This document shows positions 27,975 to 43,200 of a stretch of DNA of 64,000 nt, piece by piece (position 1 is the stretch's first letter; every line of letters begins with the position of its first letter). The position numbers and the translations under genes were made by a program. The DNA comes from Euglena gracilis (Eukaryota; Euglenida; Euglenophyceae; Euglenales): assembly GCA_039621445.1 (NCBI GenBank), contig CP154954.1, positions 7,553,757 to 7,617,756 on the forward strand. The letters are read 5' to 3'. Below the pieces are notes generated by a model, which was not told the origin of the DNA, made no database searches, and saw only the letters and a program-made list of their open reading frames with translations.

Positions 27975-30900
27975 CGGGGCAGCGACAACGCATCAGCGGA
28001 GGGCATTGATTGGCAAGGACGCACCCGGCAGGAGGGCGGACATGGCACAGAAAAAGAGCGCACAAAATTGGCTCTGGGCGTGGGGGACTTGGAAGATTAG
28101 AATACATCATTTAAAGAACACAAAAGGCGCTAGAACTAAAATGCGCATGCGTGGGTGGGTGGGCCGGTGTTTGTGTGTGTGTGCATAAGAAAAACTTCCC
28201 CCAGAGAAGGCCGAATTTGGTGCAAACAACTTCCCTCTTTGGCCTTCAAAAAAATGGGGGGGAACAGGAAATAAATCAAATGAATAACGCTATAAATAAA
28301 AAAAATCTGTTTTCGACCTCCAAATTTCCGGTCTTGACAGAGCTCCAGAGGGACGACTAGGAGCTCTTTGCCCTCTGGGTGGTCCTGAAGGGGGGACTCC
28401 CAACATTTCAAAAAAAAACGGCAACTGCTCTGTCCTTCAAAAGTCACCCTGGGGTAATTCAGTCCCAAAGCAGTTGGGTTGGGGCATGGGGTCTTCCCAC
28501 TGCATGACAACGCCGGCGGAGGGGCAGAACGGCCGTTGCCCCGGGCACCACTTCTTTTTGGCGTACGCCTGCGCCAGCACCTCGTCCACCACGAACGGGG
28601 TCTGCTCGTCCTCGCTGCCGCCATCGCTGGCGGCCTCCACCTGCGGCGCAGCCAGAGATTTGACCAAATCCAATCCTGAAAAAGCAAAGTGATTCCGATT
28701 GCCCCACGGGTGGAGGTTTTGTTGGGCCCAGGGGGGGGGGGGTGCGGTCAGCACCCACCAACCCAACCTCTGTGGGGTGGGGCCAAGGGGACCAGCTGTT
28801 TGGGGAAATCAACATGGGGTGCCGGGGGTCCCAACATCCCCTCCCCTAAACAGAACCACTGCTGACTCAGCACCCTTCTCATGCTGTTCGGAGGGGGGAT
28901 CAACCTAAAAGAGTAATACCTGCCCCTGGCCTGGCATTCATTCTCAGGGCAAGGGCAATAAAGGGAAAAAGTGTTACATGGCAAATATGGCACTCAAAAC
29001 TTGTGAGTAAGAAACCCCTCTGAATCTCCGCAGACAGTGACCTTGCGGTGCCTGGAACAACATGTGCACATCGCACGGCACGATTGAGTGCACCGGTGTG
29101 TGAGCCGACCCCACCACTGGAAGCGTCGCCAAAGCGGCCAGAAAGCTGCAGGCCAGAGAAGACCTTATCCCGCATTTCCCATGGGCACAACCAGCTGACA
29201 AAACAAAAAATGAAAAGGCATCCCTGGTCGGCCCTGGTCGTCCCAGGTCAGCCCCGGTTGTCCCTGGTCAGAACCCCCACAAAGGGGGTTCTATGGGGGG
29301 GGGGGGGTCCTGAAAATCATGGTCGGCCCTGGTCGGCCATCGGTGCCTGGCCACGAGCTGGCCGCCAAAAGACAGCACTTAACACAGCGGATGATCGGCT
29401 ACCCGTGCGGGAGACCTCGAGCCAGAGGGAATACACTCAGCACCGAACCGCGCGAGCTCGCGCCCGCAGAGGTACACACTGCATGCGCACTTGCCGCGAT
29501 TGGGGCCTGGAAAAGAGACGCCATGGCCCGGGTTGAAAACCCAGGCAGAGAGGCGATGCTTCACGCAAGTGTCGTGCGCCGGTGGACGCATCAGGTACTC
29601 CCACCTCTTCGGCTTCTCGGCCCCTGTTTGAAACCCCTCCCAACAAACACGCTGCCGGACGGCAGCCGTTGTCTCCAAGCACATCACCGAGGGGTCTTTG
29701 ATGACCGGATCGCGCGCATATGCGCACGATTGGATCTCTGAGGAAAAGATCACACATCTCAAAACGTGTGGATGGGGTCCAAACCCCGATGTTGAAAGTC
29801 AATGCAAAACGCTGGGGCCTGAGGCAAGTGGAGGGCGTTGGGTTTAGAAACTGATGGACAAGCCCTCAATTTTGCTTGCCGAGTGATGGGCGAGGGTGTA
29901 AGGACCAACAGATGATGTGGGTTGCAGTGCTTTGTGGCGCCACAGTCAGCAGGTTTTTGGGGGGCCCGCAGCTCCCCCTCTGGCAATTCTCCAGGTTCAA
30001 CCCTTCACACAGCCATGCTTGGGCAAGCCTGGGGGTCACCGCCAGCAGGAGTTTCAAACACGGCAAAATGAAGCAGACGGACATGTCATAAGTTCGTGCG
30101 CAGGTGTGCGGAATTCTTAAATGCCACATGGGCCTCCTATCTTCTCATGCAGCTTGACATGGTTGAGAAGCGGGGGACACCCTTGGGTTTCCCCACCCGA
30201 TTCCAACTCGGCACATCAAACACGGCGCGTACCTTTGCCTTCTTTTGCTTCTTTGCGGCGCGGGAAGGATTGGAAGACGACGGTTCCGCGGCCAGGGCTG
30301 TGTTTCCGAGGCCACGGACCGCGCCGCCTGGCCTAGAATGCGCTTGGGTGAAAGGAAAAAAAAAACGTTTAAACCGACCAAGCTGGGCTGTGCACATTTC
30401 TGCAGGAAAAGACCGAAAAATTATCCCATCTCCTTGGGAGAAACTTCCATCATGCAACATTTGTTAGGACATGTCGAACATTCATTCACATTTTTGCTCC
30501 AAAGATTATACAAGCACAAGCAAAATATTTTTTAAAAAATAAACAACAAAAAAATGAATAATGAAAATTCCAATGAAAAAAATTAATGTGCCAGAAAAAA
30601 TACATCGCGAAAGGGTTCAAACATCTTAAAATGGCTTACCCAACACAACAAAACAACCTGGCCGCATCACCTCCCCAGCCAACGTGGAGCGCCATCGGAG
30701 ACAGCTTGGAATAGCAGCTTGAAAGTCAATGGAGTTTGGAAGCAGGTGCCCCAGAAGGGAGAGGGAGTGGAGGGGGGTAGGGTGGACGGCGCACCGGACC
30801 TTATTGTCAGCGATTTTGGGCTCCAGATGCAGCCCTGGATGAAGCTCGGTGGCTTCTTTTGGACGGGACGGGAGGTTTGGCTTCGTCCTGATGAGTGCAA

Positions 30901-33900
30901 AGAAGCTCGGGCAACCGGTTTGGAAAATTTGCAAAAAAACACACTGTTGCAAAATCTGAGAGAAAAACTGGAAAATCCACCAAAATGTAAAAATTACCCA
31001 AAATTCCAAATTAAATTTAAGGAATCACATGGAAACATGAGGAAGATGACATTTTCAAAATGCAAAAAAAAATACAAAAACGGGCAGATGTGGGGGATTT
31101 ACAAAAAAATGCAAAGAAATATGAAAAATTAAAGAAAACGTTGCTTAAAAGAATACATTGCTGGCAAAAATCAAACAAATACGCAAGAAAAGGATTTTTT
31201 TTAAAAAATTGACAAAATTGAAAGAAAAAAAACATTCTGCAAAAAACCACAAAATGGTAAAATGCGAAACGCATTAACCCACCTGGTGATATCAAGCATA
31301 TGGTTGTGGACAAGGTTTCTGCCTTTCCTCGTCTGACTTCTTGCCACTTTGAAACTGGAAAAAAATGCCACATACGAGAAAAAAAAATGCGTGAGAATGA
31401 ACTCCGTCCATCACTCACATAAACTTTAGCTTTAGCTGGGATTTCGGTTCCCTAGAATTGAGAACATGCATCATCAAGCAGGAAACCAGGGCAGCACCAT
31501 GAGCACCTTTACAAATGGCAGCAAAAACTCGCACCCCATTTAATTTTTTTTCGGACAATTGGTCTGGTCCAGGGTTTCGGCAGAACCCCCCCCTGAAAAC
31601 GGCGGCTGAATAAAATTTGCCCGCCTCCTCTGGAGGCCGTTCAAAGAAGCCCCCCACCCCACCCCGCCCGCCCACCCCTTCTTATACAGGTGCAAAGGAG
31701 GTATAAGCTGATACTGAAGGTGCCCAATGCAAAAATTTGTAGGCGAAAAATCTGGATGCAGCAGAGGGGAACGTGGGAGACACCTCCTGAGTCAGCGGTG
31801 GGGAGCTTTGGCGAGAGCTGCAAGAGACGGGCGGCACAGGGCTGGCCGGAGGGCCAGGTGGGGGGTTCAGGGGGGAACGCCCACCCGAAACGCCCTCCTT
31901 TGTACTTAATGTGACACAGCCCAAGGCAGACCAGACAGTGGGGCACTGTTCCCATCCTAAACCCCCCCAAGAAATAAGACCCGGGTTCTATCTTATTTTT
32001 GGGGGGGTCTTATTTTTGGATTTTTTCTTGACCGACCCGGGCCCGAAAAAAAACATCATTTTCAGGTTCCTAAAAACACTAAATTTTCCTTCGGCGCTTC
32101 GCACTATGTGTAAATTTGTGTAAGTTGACATTTAGCATCACTTCAAGAATCTGAACATTTTTGAAATTTCATCATTCTTGTGTGTGAAATTTGGGTTTTT
32201 GGCAATTTCTCAGGGAAAATTTTCACCGTCCCCAGCGCTTCGCGCCATCAGGGGAGCCTTATTTTTTGGGGGGGTCTTATTTTTGGATTTTTGCTCAATC
32301 GGCCCAGGGGGGTTTTATTTTGGGGGGGTCTTATTTTGGGGGGGTTAACCCCAACATCCTCCAAATGCAAACCCTGCGGCAAGGGAATCGAGAGAAATGT
32401 ACAAAACATCGAATAAACCACTACTGGGCAGGTGGTTGTTGCGCTGCTTGCCCTGGGCACGTCGGTCCTTGAAGGACAAGAAAAGGCCCTCCTTTGGGCC
32501 AAATGGAAGGCCAAAGGCTTCTGTGGGCTCGAACAGGGTCGAAAACTAAAATGAAGAAAATTTTTGATGATTGGGGGCTGACCATGCAATGGGAAGAAAT
32601 CAGACACTACTGCTTGGGGGCGGAGGGGGGGTTCAGGGCAGGGTTCGATATAAACGCTGCTGGCAGGATGAACGGATGCACCCCCTGGTCCATTTTCAAA
32701 ACATAGTCGGACAAGAGACCATTCGAGCTTTTTTCAGGCAAAATTGACAAAAATGCCCAAAATTTTCGGCGGAAACCAGGGCAAGGAATATTTGACCTAT
32801 CATTGCGCTGCTCAGCGACGCTCCCACTCCCCCCCCCCACTTCAAGGACGAGCGTGTGCTTATTTTGGTGGCCACCAGACAAAAGATGAGGGTCCGCTGT
32901 TGTAAATCCCCCAGGCGTGCCAAAATCCATTTCTTGTTGCACAGAAGGGACACACCAACGTCACCATGCCACGTGAAGGACAGTGTTGTCCGTTCGTCTT
33001 CCACCGCCCTTGTGTCCAACAAAATTTAGACAATTGTGATTGCATGTTCGTCGGTTTTGAGGATGGCTCAGAATGAGAGGTGGGGCACGTGGGGCACAAT
33101 GCGGTCGGCTGCCTCCAAAAAAAATGCGGCCCCGCGTGCCCAGGCATTGCCCCTCGACCCACCCCCCAACCATGCCAACCATGGAAAGGGGGGCAGCACT
33201 GACACCTGCTGCTGGCGTGGCTCACTTCGGGTCTGGGCCGGGGCAGGACAGCGATGCGGCGCGGAGGGGCGTGCTGGTTGGCCGGCGGCGGCGGCTCTGC
33301 TGGCGGCGCACTGTCCCCCCCCCCCCACACCTGCTGAAGGGAAAAGCTTCCCTCCAAAAAAAAAACCTCCTGCGGACGTCGGAAAAGAGTTTAGCAAAAA
33401 AAAAAAAACGAAAAGAAATGCAGTCTCTCGGATTCTTTGGGATTCCTGGGGCCGAAGGTCATGGAACGCCTTGCTGTAGACCAGGCTGAAATTGACCAAC
33501 GCCGGGGGGAGGGTTTCGGGGCAAACCTGTGATGAAGCACAACCCAGACGTTTGGGCACTACCCAGGAAACGGCCAACCCCATCAACCCATGGAGCACAA
33601 CCCAGGCCAACACAAAGCTAATGCTGGCCCAGCTTTTGTGTGCACAAGTGGCCGGGGTGCCAGCAAAGCGCCGCGCGGGGCGTAGCCCGGGACCTGGGGG
33701 TACGCAGGGTCCTGGTGGCACGGCAATTCCCCTTCTTCGGGGTGGCCCAAACCCCTTTGGTGAGCCCCCAACCTCGTCCCTCCCAATCAGGCATATTTTT
33801 AAGGATGACTTTAAACCCCTTTAAAAATCGAAAACCCTTCTGAGCAAAATGTCACAAAATACCTCAAAACACCTTTAACAAACCACACAAAAGCATCCTG

Positions 33901-36900
33901 GGAGAAATTTTCTTCAATCGGGCAAAAACGAAAACCTCGGCAAAAAAACAACCGAAAACAAAAAACTCATTTCTGGCATCCTTAAAACATCGCCTGGCAC
34001 CCAAACTCAGATGACTTTCCGGCCTTTTTTATTTTCAACCTCGCTCGATGGCCTTGGGGAGGGATTATTTTTAAGGCGATTTTAAAATTAAGGGTCTTGA
34101 AGTTGAAGGAGAAAAAAGGTTAAGGCTTTTGAAAGGAAGGCGTTTCGAAGGTTTTCTTAAAAAAAATTTTGAGGTCTTTGAAAAAAGGCCCAAAGACGAT
34201 CCGCCCAGAGCGGGTTGGAATTGGCAACCATCCTTGTTGTCTGCAGACTCTTGGAAAGGGATGGTCAGAAACACCAACGATGCAAGTGAACGTCTGGAAG
34301 AGAGTCAAATAAACTCTGCAGCCTGCAGTGTTCTGGTTGTCTTGTCAGAGGTTTTTCAGGGTTTAACCCATGGGGGTGGTCACCCATCCCCCCCCACCCG
34401 TGGGACCATGACGCTCCACCCAAAAGCAGGAAAGCCTGCCTCCGGGCGGGGGAGGCACCCCTGGGGGACCCCTTGCAATCAAACCTTAAAAAGAAACCAC
34501 TCCGTCACTCCCCCCCCCGTCGGTTGCCATTCAGCAGGCAGTGCCGTGGGCGGGAAATGCCCACGATCTGGCGGGCCTCGTGGTGGCCGGTGAGGCCCCA
34601 CTGCGGGTACCACACCTGTGACGGGAGAGAGGGAGGGAGCGGTAAGAGCCAAACTGGGAGAAATGGCCCCAGTGAACGCCATGAGTCCACCTTCTTCACA
34701 ACAACAACTTCCAAAACTTCAGAATCCCGTGCCTGTGCTCCCAACAATCCGCCACAACCCCATCAAATGGCATATCCAGGGGGTAACACTGAGCATCCGC
34801 ACTAAAAAAAAAAACACCCTTAAATCCCAGCTGCACACGTTTGCATTGGAAGTTTGGGAACAAACACACACTCGTGTCAAACGTCTTCATTCCCCCTCGA
34901 TATGTGTGGGGGGGGGCATTCAACCTCATCCCAGAATCCCACGCTGTGTGTGCACTACCAAGGCCCTGTCCAACACAGCAGTGCCTCCAGCAGTGTGCCA
35001 CAGCGCTGCATGCAAATCAGCGACCAGTCATGCGGGAGGCATCCCCGACATTTTTGTGTCTTCCTATGAGTCAATCCAAATCCTGTCCAGGCATAGGGGC
35101 AAGAGGTCCAAACTGGGGTGCACAGTCTTTGTTCTCATCTTTGGGCACCTGTGCACCTGTGCTCCTGTCAGCGCTGGCTGGGGAGGCAGTATGAATGATA
35201 TAATATGTCCCCTCACCATTGAGACGGAGAGCAAGGAAGGTGGAAAAGATTCATTTTTTGAAGCTTATTTCATCTGTCTTAAATTTTTTGTACGATTCAG
35301 TTTTGCCAAACTGGCCTGCTTTTTTTGTGGGGGAGAACAAGATCCCAAAATTATTTAAAAAAATGTGCATTTGGGTGGTAATTTTTTTGTTTGAATAAAC
35401 ATGGTTATCCCACCTGGTTCTGAGACAAGTGTCAACTACGAAGGGGTTACCATGGCAGGGGGAAACATGAAGCCGAGTCTTGACGCAGCTGACAACTGAC
35501 AGGACTGCGGGAATGGTGGGGTAGGGAGCCTAACAGCTTGGACAGCCCAAATTGACAGCTGACCACAGACGGACACCCAGGGAGAGGGTGCAGGGAGGCA
35601 CCTTGTACACCGCCTTCTTGGGCCCCTGCTTGGTCTGCAGCGCCACAATGTCCCCCACCACGGGGCCAGCCGGGCCGGCAACCTCCACGTGGTCGCCAAC
35701 CTGGTAGGGCACCTCCCGGGGGCACCGCCCAGCGCTGGTGCCAAACTTACTAATACTATTAATAATATTATTTTTTATAAATCATAATGATAACACATAA
35801 AATAAAATAAAATAAAATAAAATAAAACAAAAAAATAAATATGTAAAACAAAACAAACCAAACCAAAATAAGTTACCCTTGGATAAATGCATCATTTCCA
35901 CAACGACAAACTGCCAATCCCTGGTACTGACAGGTCGACCAGCACCGCAGACGGTGATACTTTCTCACAAACTGGCAGGAACTGGCTTCTGGGCGGGAGC
36001 CTGCCAAGATCTCAGGGATGCTAGTTTCCCAGGCAGGGCCCTGGTTTGATTTGATGACAGGGCCTTGATTTCTGGGCAGGGCAATTACGGGTGGATCACA
36101 TGGACGCCAGCTCTGACAGGTCCATCAGTGCAAGGTACCTCCCCCCCCAAGCCTGCTGAACACTAAAATGGCCTAGATGGTCCGGACGGGGGACGTTCAA
36201 TGGGGACGGGTTGCACTCTAGATGCTCCGGACCGGACACCCCTGTTCATTGGGCAAGGGGGTTCATTAGACGTTGGGGGGGGGGTGCCTGGACAAGCTTC
36301 CAATACCGAGACCTTGACAGTTTCTTGGGAGGCAACATGGAGTTCCCAGATGACAATTCCCTGGGAGGGGCAACGGTTTGATATGTTTTTACACCACCCA
36401 CCTCCATTTTCTCCCCTGGAGAGGAATGGACGGGTGCATTCTGTTATGGGTCCTGGGCCCGGGCCAACACCCGTCAAAGTGCCGTTATGGGCCCTCGATG
36501 CCCCAGTGCTGGTGTGCCAACCTACCCAGCCTCCCCCCCCCCCCCCGGGACCGAAAGTGTCACCCCCACCTCAAACCAACAGCCCACTTGGGGGGAGCAA
36601 AACCTGGAAGCCTGCCACTTCGGACGCAAGGTGAGGGTGAATTGGTGCTGAACAGCAGCAGAGGAGGTCAACTCTTCACTCCGTTGACAGAACATGTGTC
36701 TGCTGCTGTGGAGGTGGTTTGCACTCCGCAGGGATGCAGACGGGGCAGAACCGATGGCAGGGGCAGCATTCCAGGTTGGGGGGGGGGGGGATGATGAGCA
36801 GCTTTCATGTCCTGCCAGAACAAAGCCACATCACGAAATCACTGTAGAAATGAGCCAAAATTGGTCGAAAAATGGCCGTGACTCGGGCTACACGAAGAGT

Positions 36901-39900
36901 TGGTGGAAAAGTAAACCATGGTTGGATAGGGCATTCCGAGGCCTTCATTTTGCTCTCTGGACATCCCGTTTCCTCCACACACAACAAGAAGTCGGGCTTG
37001 CTTTCCACTATGATGAGTGGCTTGTTGTCATATCTTTGGGGAAAATGCATTAACGCAAGCAGGCATTTTTTGTTGTTGTTTTTTGGGACCATTTTTTGTT
37101 CAAAAAATCGATTTCCCCAAAATATCGTGACAATGAAGAAAAATCAAAGCAAAATTTACCAGCCCATTGAACAAATTTAAAAACCCGTGCCCTGTGTGCC
37201 AGAACCTCAGCTCCCCAATAACACCTTTTCTGGTGCTTGGGTGGGGTGAAGCCAACCCTGCTCACTCATCACCGAGAGCCTCTGCTCGTCTCGCAGCTGA
37301 GGAGACGGGAGAAGCCGTGGGCACAATAAACCATACACAAGGAAGGGGTCGGCGAATCTCTCCCTCTCCCCCCTCTTCCCTTCACATTGCCCCATTATGT
37401 ATACAAATATTCTCGGCATCTTCAGTCGCAAAGCACCAAATACATTCAAAATAATCAAATTTGGAAAATATGCTCGCCATTCCACAAAGGATTAGACTTT
37501 ATTATATGTCAACTAAAAAGAAAAAATTGGCTGACACAAACAGAAAATAATTAAAATAATTAAATGTATTTTAAGAGAAATACAGCAATGCAACAAAGCG
37601 AGGAGGACTTTAAGCATTGCTGTGACGCACAAACTCAACACAAAAATGCAGCATTTATTGGCTGTCCGTGTGAAAAACATCTCCCCTCCCCAATCTGTCC
37701 CACACACTGTCACGCGCCCAATGTTCAGAACAGAGGCACACAACGCTGACACCCTTCCTGTGCGCTCCAGCGGAACCGACGACCCCATCAAGTCCAAGGC
37801 ACGCCAATGATCCAAGAATGTGTGTGGACAGACAAGGGGGACAGTGGGACCCAACGACTGGGGGGGGGGGACGATGGGGAACTGCAGGGGCTGGGAGTGA
37901 TGGCCAGCGTTCAACAAACACTTCGCTTTAAAAAAAAGGAAAATGACGAAAAAATTGGACGTCTTTCCGGGGGGGGAGGCAGGCCGAAAATATGGGAAAA
38001 TTGATTCCCAGCGTCCACCGTGCCACAATTGAACGTGGTCTCGGTGGAACCCAGAACACACGGGGCTTCTCAAAAAAACGGAGGTCTGTTCAATACAGAG
38101 CATCTAAAAGTCCATGCTTGGTTGCATAATCGCACGTTCAGCCGAAAAAGGAAAAAAAGTCTAGCCCAACAATGTCCCCAAATAACCCCACCTTTGGGGA
38201 TGGAGTTTGTCCAGTGAATATTATTTGGGGGATGTTTTTTTTTTGCTCTTTTGCATGTTTGATGGGATAACACATTCTGCTGGCTTGGAGAAAAATGCGG
38301 GGAGCCTGCAAAAATTGCTGGCGGCCCACCCACCTATGCCCCCAAACTACACATTCATCAGTGCCTAAAATGTGTGTGTCCCCCCCATGCTCTGAATAGC
38401 AGGGGGAGATGCAGGTCAAAAAGAACTGTGATTTAAGCGACATTTCATCACTTGGTATCTGGGATGGATGGCAGCATAAATACTCGACCCACACTTCGCG
38501 GCCGTGATTGTGATGCCCCCAAGCCAAGGGTGGGTTACCAGCCCAGAAGGCTTTCCTTGGTTTGTGAGGGGGGGTTGGGCCAGAGGGGATCCAGTGAAGG
38601 CCCCCAAGAGGGATTGTGTACACTTTTGGGACAACCCGGTTTGATGCTCAGCCCGGACCATGGGGTTTTCTTAAGGACAGCCCGGGGAGGAAGGGGTCCC
38701 GCAGGCCAGCTGGAAAACAGGTGCTGGCTGGACCCCCCCCCCCCCTGGAGGGTGGGGTCCCCTCCGGCTTAAGGAAATCTTATAGCAGCGAGGCCATACC
38801 GGCCTTTCCGCCGAAGTACCCCTGCAGGCAGCCCGCACAGAACCGCTTGCCGCACTTCAGGCGGTCCGCACATCGGAGCAGCTGGGCAGGAGCCGGTCCC
38901 TCGACTGGAACGATACAACATTAACAAACTGGAACCAATATGCCGGAGTTTATGGAAAGAGACTTTGAATTTTTTTTACAAATTACACTGTCCCAGGGCT
39001 GCAGGGGTTGTTTGGTCCGGTTTTTTTTTGGTGGGGGGGGACGTCGAGATTCAGTGAGAACGCAAGCACTTGCCAAATTTATGGGTTTTTTTTGCAGACC
39101 TCTCATTGGTTGAATAATGCAAACCTATATTTTCACTTCACCCCAAATCCTTGGCACATTTCGTCCGAGTTTCCTGCCGTCTTCGACCTGTTTTGGTGCT
39201 GCCTTGGCTCAAACGGGCATCCTTCAAAGAAAAGCAATGATTCCGTTGCAGGGTGCTATTGGCTCCAGTGCACTGGGATCCCTGTCTCGAGACCCACATG
39301 GCTCGGACTCTGACTTCAGGGTAAGGGGTTGGGCTGGAATTCAGAATCTGACGTCCCCCTGAGTATCAACCACGGGAAAATATTTCCTCCTGGGAGACAC
39401 TGAATGGCTGCGTCTCCAAGGGGTTCTGGTGTCAGAGAGGCCGGGTCGGGAGCAGCGGCGGCGGCGCCACAGAAGACACACCGCTCCTTTTCTTGCGTCT
39501 GGCAGAGGGCACCAGCCGTGAACGGAATCTGACACAGAGCACACCAAACGATCCGGACTCTTCTGGTGGGTGGTTCTCAGACCAGCTCTCGTGTGCAAAA
39601 CAGAACTAAAAAAAATGAGAATACAAAAAACAGACAAAAGGAGGTGTTTGTGTGTCTGTGCGAGTGCACATATAGTATGTGCACTGTGTCTGCCTTTCTG
39701 ATGGTAAAATGTGTGCCACCACAGTTATGCCAAATCATGCCAGTGCCCCGCTTCGCATGACCCTCGGAGCACAGCGCAAAGCGACCGAACCAGGGGTCGT
39801 AGGCGAGCAAAGGGTGGAAGAGGCCCCCATTGCGCGCCTCATGGTTCATGGGAGTGCGTTTTTTTTAGTCTATGACTGATATACATACATAGATACATAC

Positions 39901-40129
39901 ATACATAGATACATACATACATACACACATGCATGCATCCATACATCCATACATCCATACATCCATCCATACATACATACATACATACATACATACATAC
40001 ATACATACATACATACATACATACATACATACATACATACATACATACATACATACATACATACATACATACATACATACATACATACATACATACATAC
40101 ATACATACATACATACATACATACATACA

Positions 40130-40161
<32 letters not shown>

Positions 40162-40172
40162 CATACATACAT

Positions 40173-40205
<33 letters not shown>

Positions 40206-43200
40206 TACATACATACATACATACATACATACATACATACATACATACATACATACATACATACATACATACATACATACATACATACATACATACATAC
40301 ATACATACATACATACATACATACATACATGCATGCATACATACATACATCCATCCATCCATCCATCCATCCATCCATCCATCCATCCATCCATCCATCC
40401 ATCCATACATACATACATACATACATACATACATACATACATACATACATACATACATACATACATACATACATACATACATACATACATACATACATAC
40501 ATACATACATACATACATACATACATACATACATACATACATACATTACACACACATACATACATACATACATACATACATACATACATACATACATACA
40601 TACATACATACATACATACATACATACATACATACATACATACATACATACATACATACATACATACATACATACATACATACATACATACATACATACA
40701 TACATACATACATACATACATACATACATACATACATACATACATACATACATACATACATACATACATACATACATACATACATACATACATACATACA
40801 TACATACATTACCATAAGCAATATTTACCCAACCTTCAACCTTTTACCATTAATCATTATTACTTGGTTGTTGATATTGTTTCCTGAATCGTTGTTGTGC
40901 CATTCCTTCGAGTATATTTCCCTTCGATTAAAATTTCATTTTTTCTGTTATTCAGACCAGAAACCAAAAAGACTTTGAGGTCTTCTGTCAGTTTGACCCC
41001 TGCCACCAAAGAGCATTCGTCCTTTTTTTTTAAACAGAAAACAATTAAAAATAAAAACTACAACAGCAACTTGTATTTGAACCGATGCTGGATGACGTTG
41101 CCTCAAAAAGAAATGGGAGTGGAAGCTTGGAGACTGCCAAATCATCAAGCCATTGGACAGCCATGCTTCATCTGCAAATATGTGGCACAGAAATGAATAA
41201 CCCATGGTAGCAACGACGAGCAGCAACCAGAAGCAGGGGTCTCAGTGGCGGTTGGTTGTGGCGTTGCCGCAGCCGTGCACACAGCGCTCGAAGGGGAGCG
41301 GGATGCTGCACGCAGGGCCTTCGGCAAACCGGGAACGGAATCAACAACCACAGCAACACCCCCACACACACAGCCAGGCTCAAACCAGCAGTCAAAGCCC
41401 ATATGTGCCGGTCGGACACCGAGGGGGATTCTACGACAAAGAGACTGAAGAAGACTGGTCGTTTAGTTAAAGCAACGAATTGCCGCTTTGTTCTCACCGA
41501 AAAGACGTCAGGGGTGCAGGGATGGGTCATGGCGCTTCCCACCCCAAAACCGAACCTTCTCCCCTGTGCTTTCTCCCATTGACTGTAAAATGACAGTGAT
41601 TTCTCCGTTGGCGGGGGGTGCGCACTTTAGGGAGGTAGTTTCGGACCCTTGGTGGGTGCGCACTTATTAGGGCACTGCGCACTTATTAGGGGGGGGGGGA
41701 GGTTAGTGGGGGAAAAAACCCGCGTCGGGGACCGCTGTCCAGGCATTATTATTTTTTAAGGCGCCTTAAAAATCCTTAAAAAAACCTTAAAAACCCTTAA
41801 ATTTTTTTTGCCAAAATGCCTTAAAACCCCTTAAAAAACCTTAAAAACCTTAAAAAATCACCCCGGGGAAGTTTTTCTTCCCTGTGATGATAGCATTTCT
41901 GAAACCCTGCATAAAGCCAGTCAATGCAGCTGCGATTGAAAACAAACAATATGAAAACCGGATTGTTTGCCAAGGTTTCTTGGATAAGTCGGTTGGCCTC
42001 GCTTCACCAAAGGCTGTGACACACGGCCAGAAAAAGCAAAACTTGCAACCACATCTTTCTTGATTTGAATTACTTGAGACATTCTCAGACGAGTCAACCC
42101 AAATTGCTCAAAAGTGCAATTGTAGCAAAAGTTGCATGAACAACAAAAAAATCCCAATTTGGGGCAATTTACTACGCTGGAGCAGTTTCCCACACTTGCC
42201 ACAGCATTTCAAGAAGCGAAACAGCACGTTCTCCAATTGAGCGCTGACTGCGCGAATTTTTCCAACTTTTTTTTGCCCAAGCACGCGAAAGTTTTGATCC
42301 CCGCACTTATGTGCAGCAGTTAGAAGAAATTTCTCATTTGGAGCAGAAATCTTGCCATTGTGGAGAAATTCCTGCTGAATTTGCAAGCTTTCACACCCAA
42401 AATCTCGAATATCGCAAGTAGGATTGAGAGTTTGCAACAACAGTGGCAAAATGACACAGTGGATATCCGAACCGCAATCGCGGATTTGCAGACCCGCAAT
42501 GCGGCAACCCGTGCACCCACACCAGATAGCCTCATGAACACCGAGGAAAAAATCAAATTTTTTTCATGTGAGCAATACCAAATGTGTGCCCACGCAGTGT
42601 GTCGCCATGCACATTGCTCAACACCTTGTTGCATGGGATGCAGAGTGGGTCACGAAACTCAAAACTCGAAACCATCCTTTTTTTTCATTGCAATTACTTC
42701 AAATTTCTGACCCTATTCAGGACATTTGCTTGCCTTTTGACAATGACTGTCCCTCATGGACCGCCCTGATCCCCGTGCTTCGCCCTAGGCTTCTTCCTTG
42801 GGCGTTCCGAAGCCACAGAGGAGTCTGAAGCCATCGGGCCATCTTTGCCTTAAAAAACCTTAAAATTTTTTAAAAATCCTCAAAAAACCTTAAAAACCCT
42901 TAAAAAAAACGGCTTAAAAAATTGAGAGATTTCGCCTTTAAAAAAATAATGCCTGCCGCTCTTGCCCCAGCGGGGTAAGTGGAGTGGTACTTCCGAAGCC
43001 CTGGGGGTGGCGGATGAGGGCCGGAAGGACAGGGCTCGGGCATCGGGTGCAGTGCCACCCACTGTACTCTGTGACACGCATGGGTGGATGGCGCGGCGAT
43101 ACCAACGTTGCACATATTAAATGAGATGTGCGTTTGGTAGCCCTAAACCACCCGTCCCCCGGGGGTCCGTGATCTGACACAGGGGGCTCCGGCCCACATG

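Noticed and set aside
39839-40978. Long ORFs of MYVC or IHTY repeats on both strands
   Set aside because: Pure (CATA)n translations in every frame.
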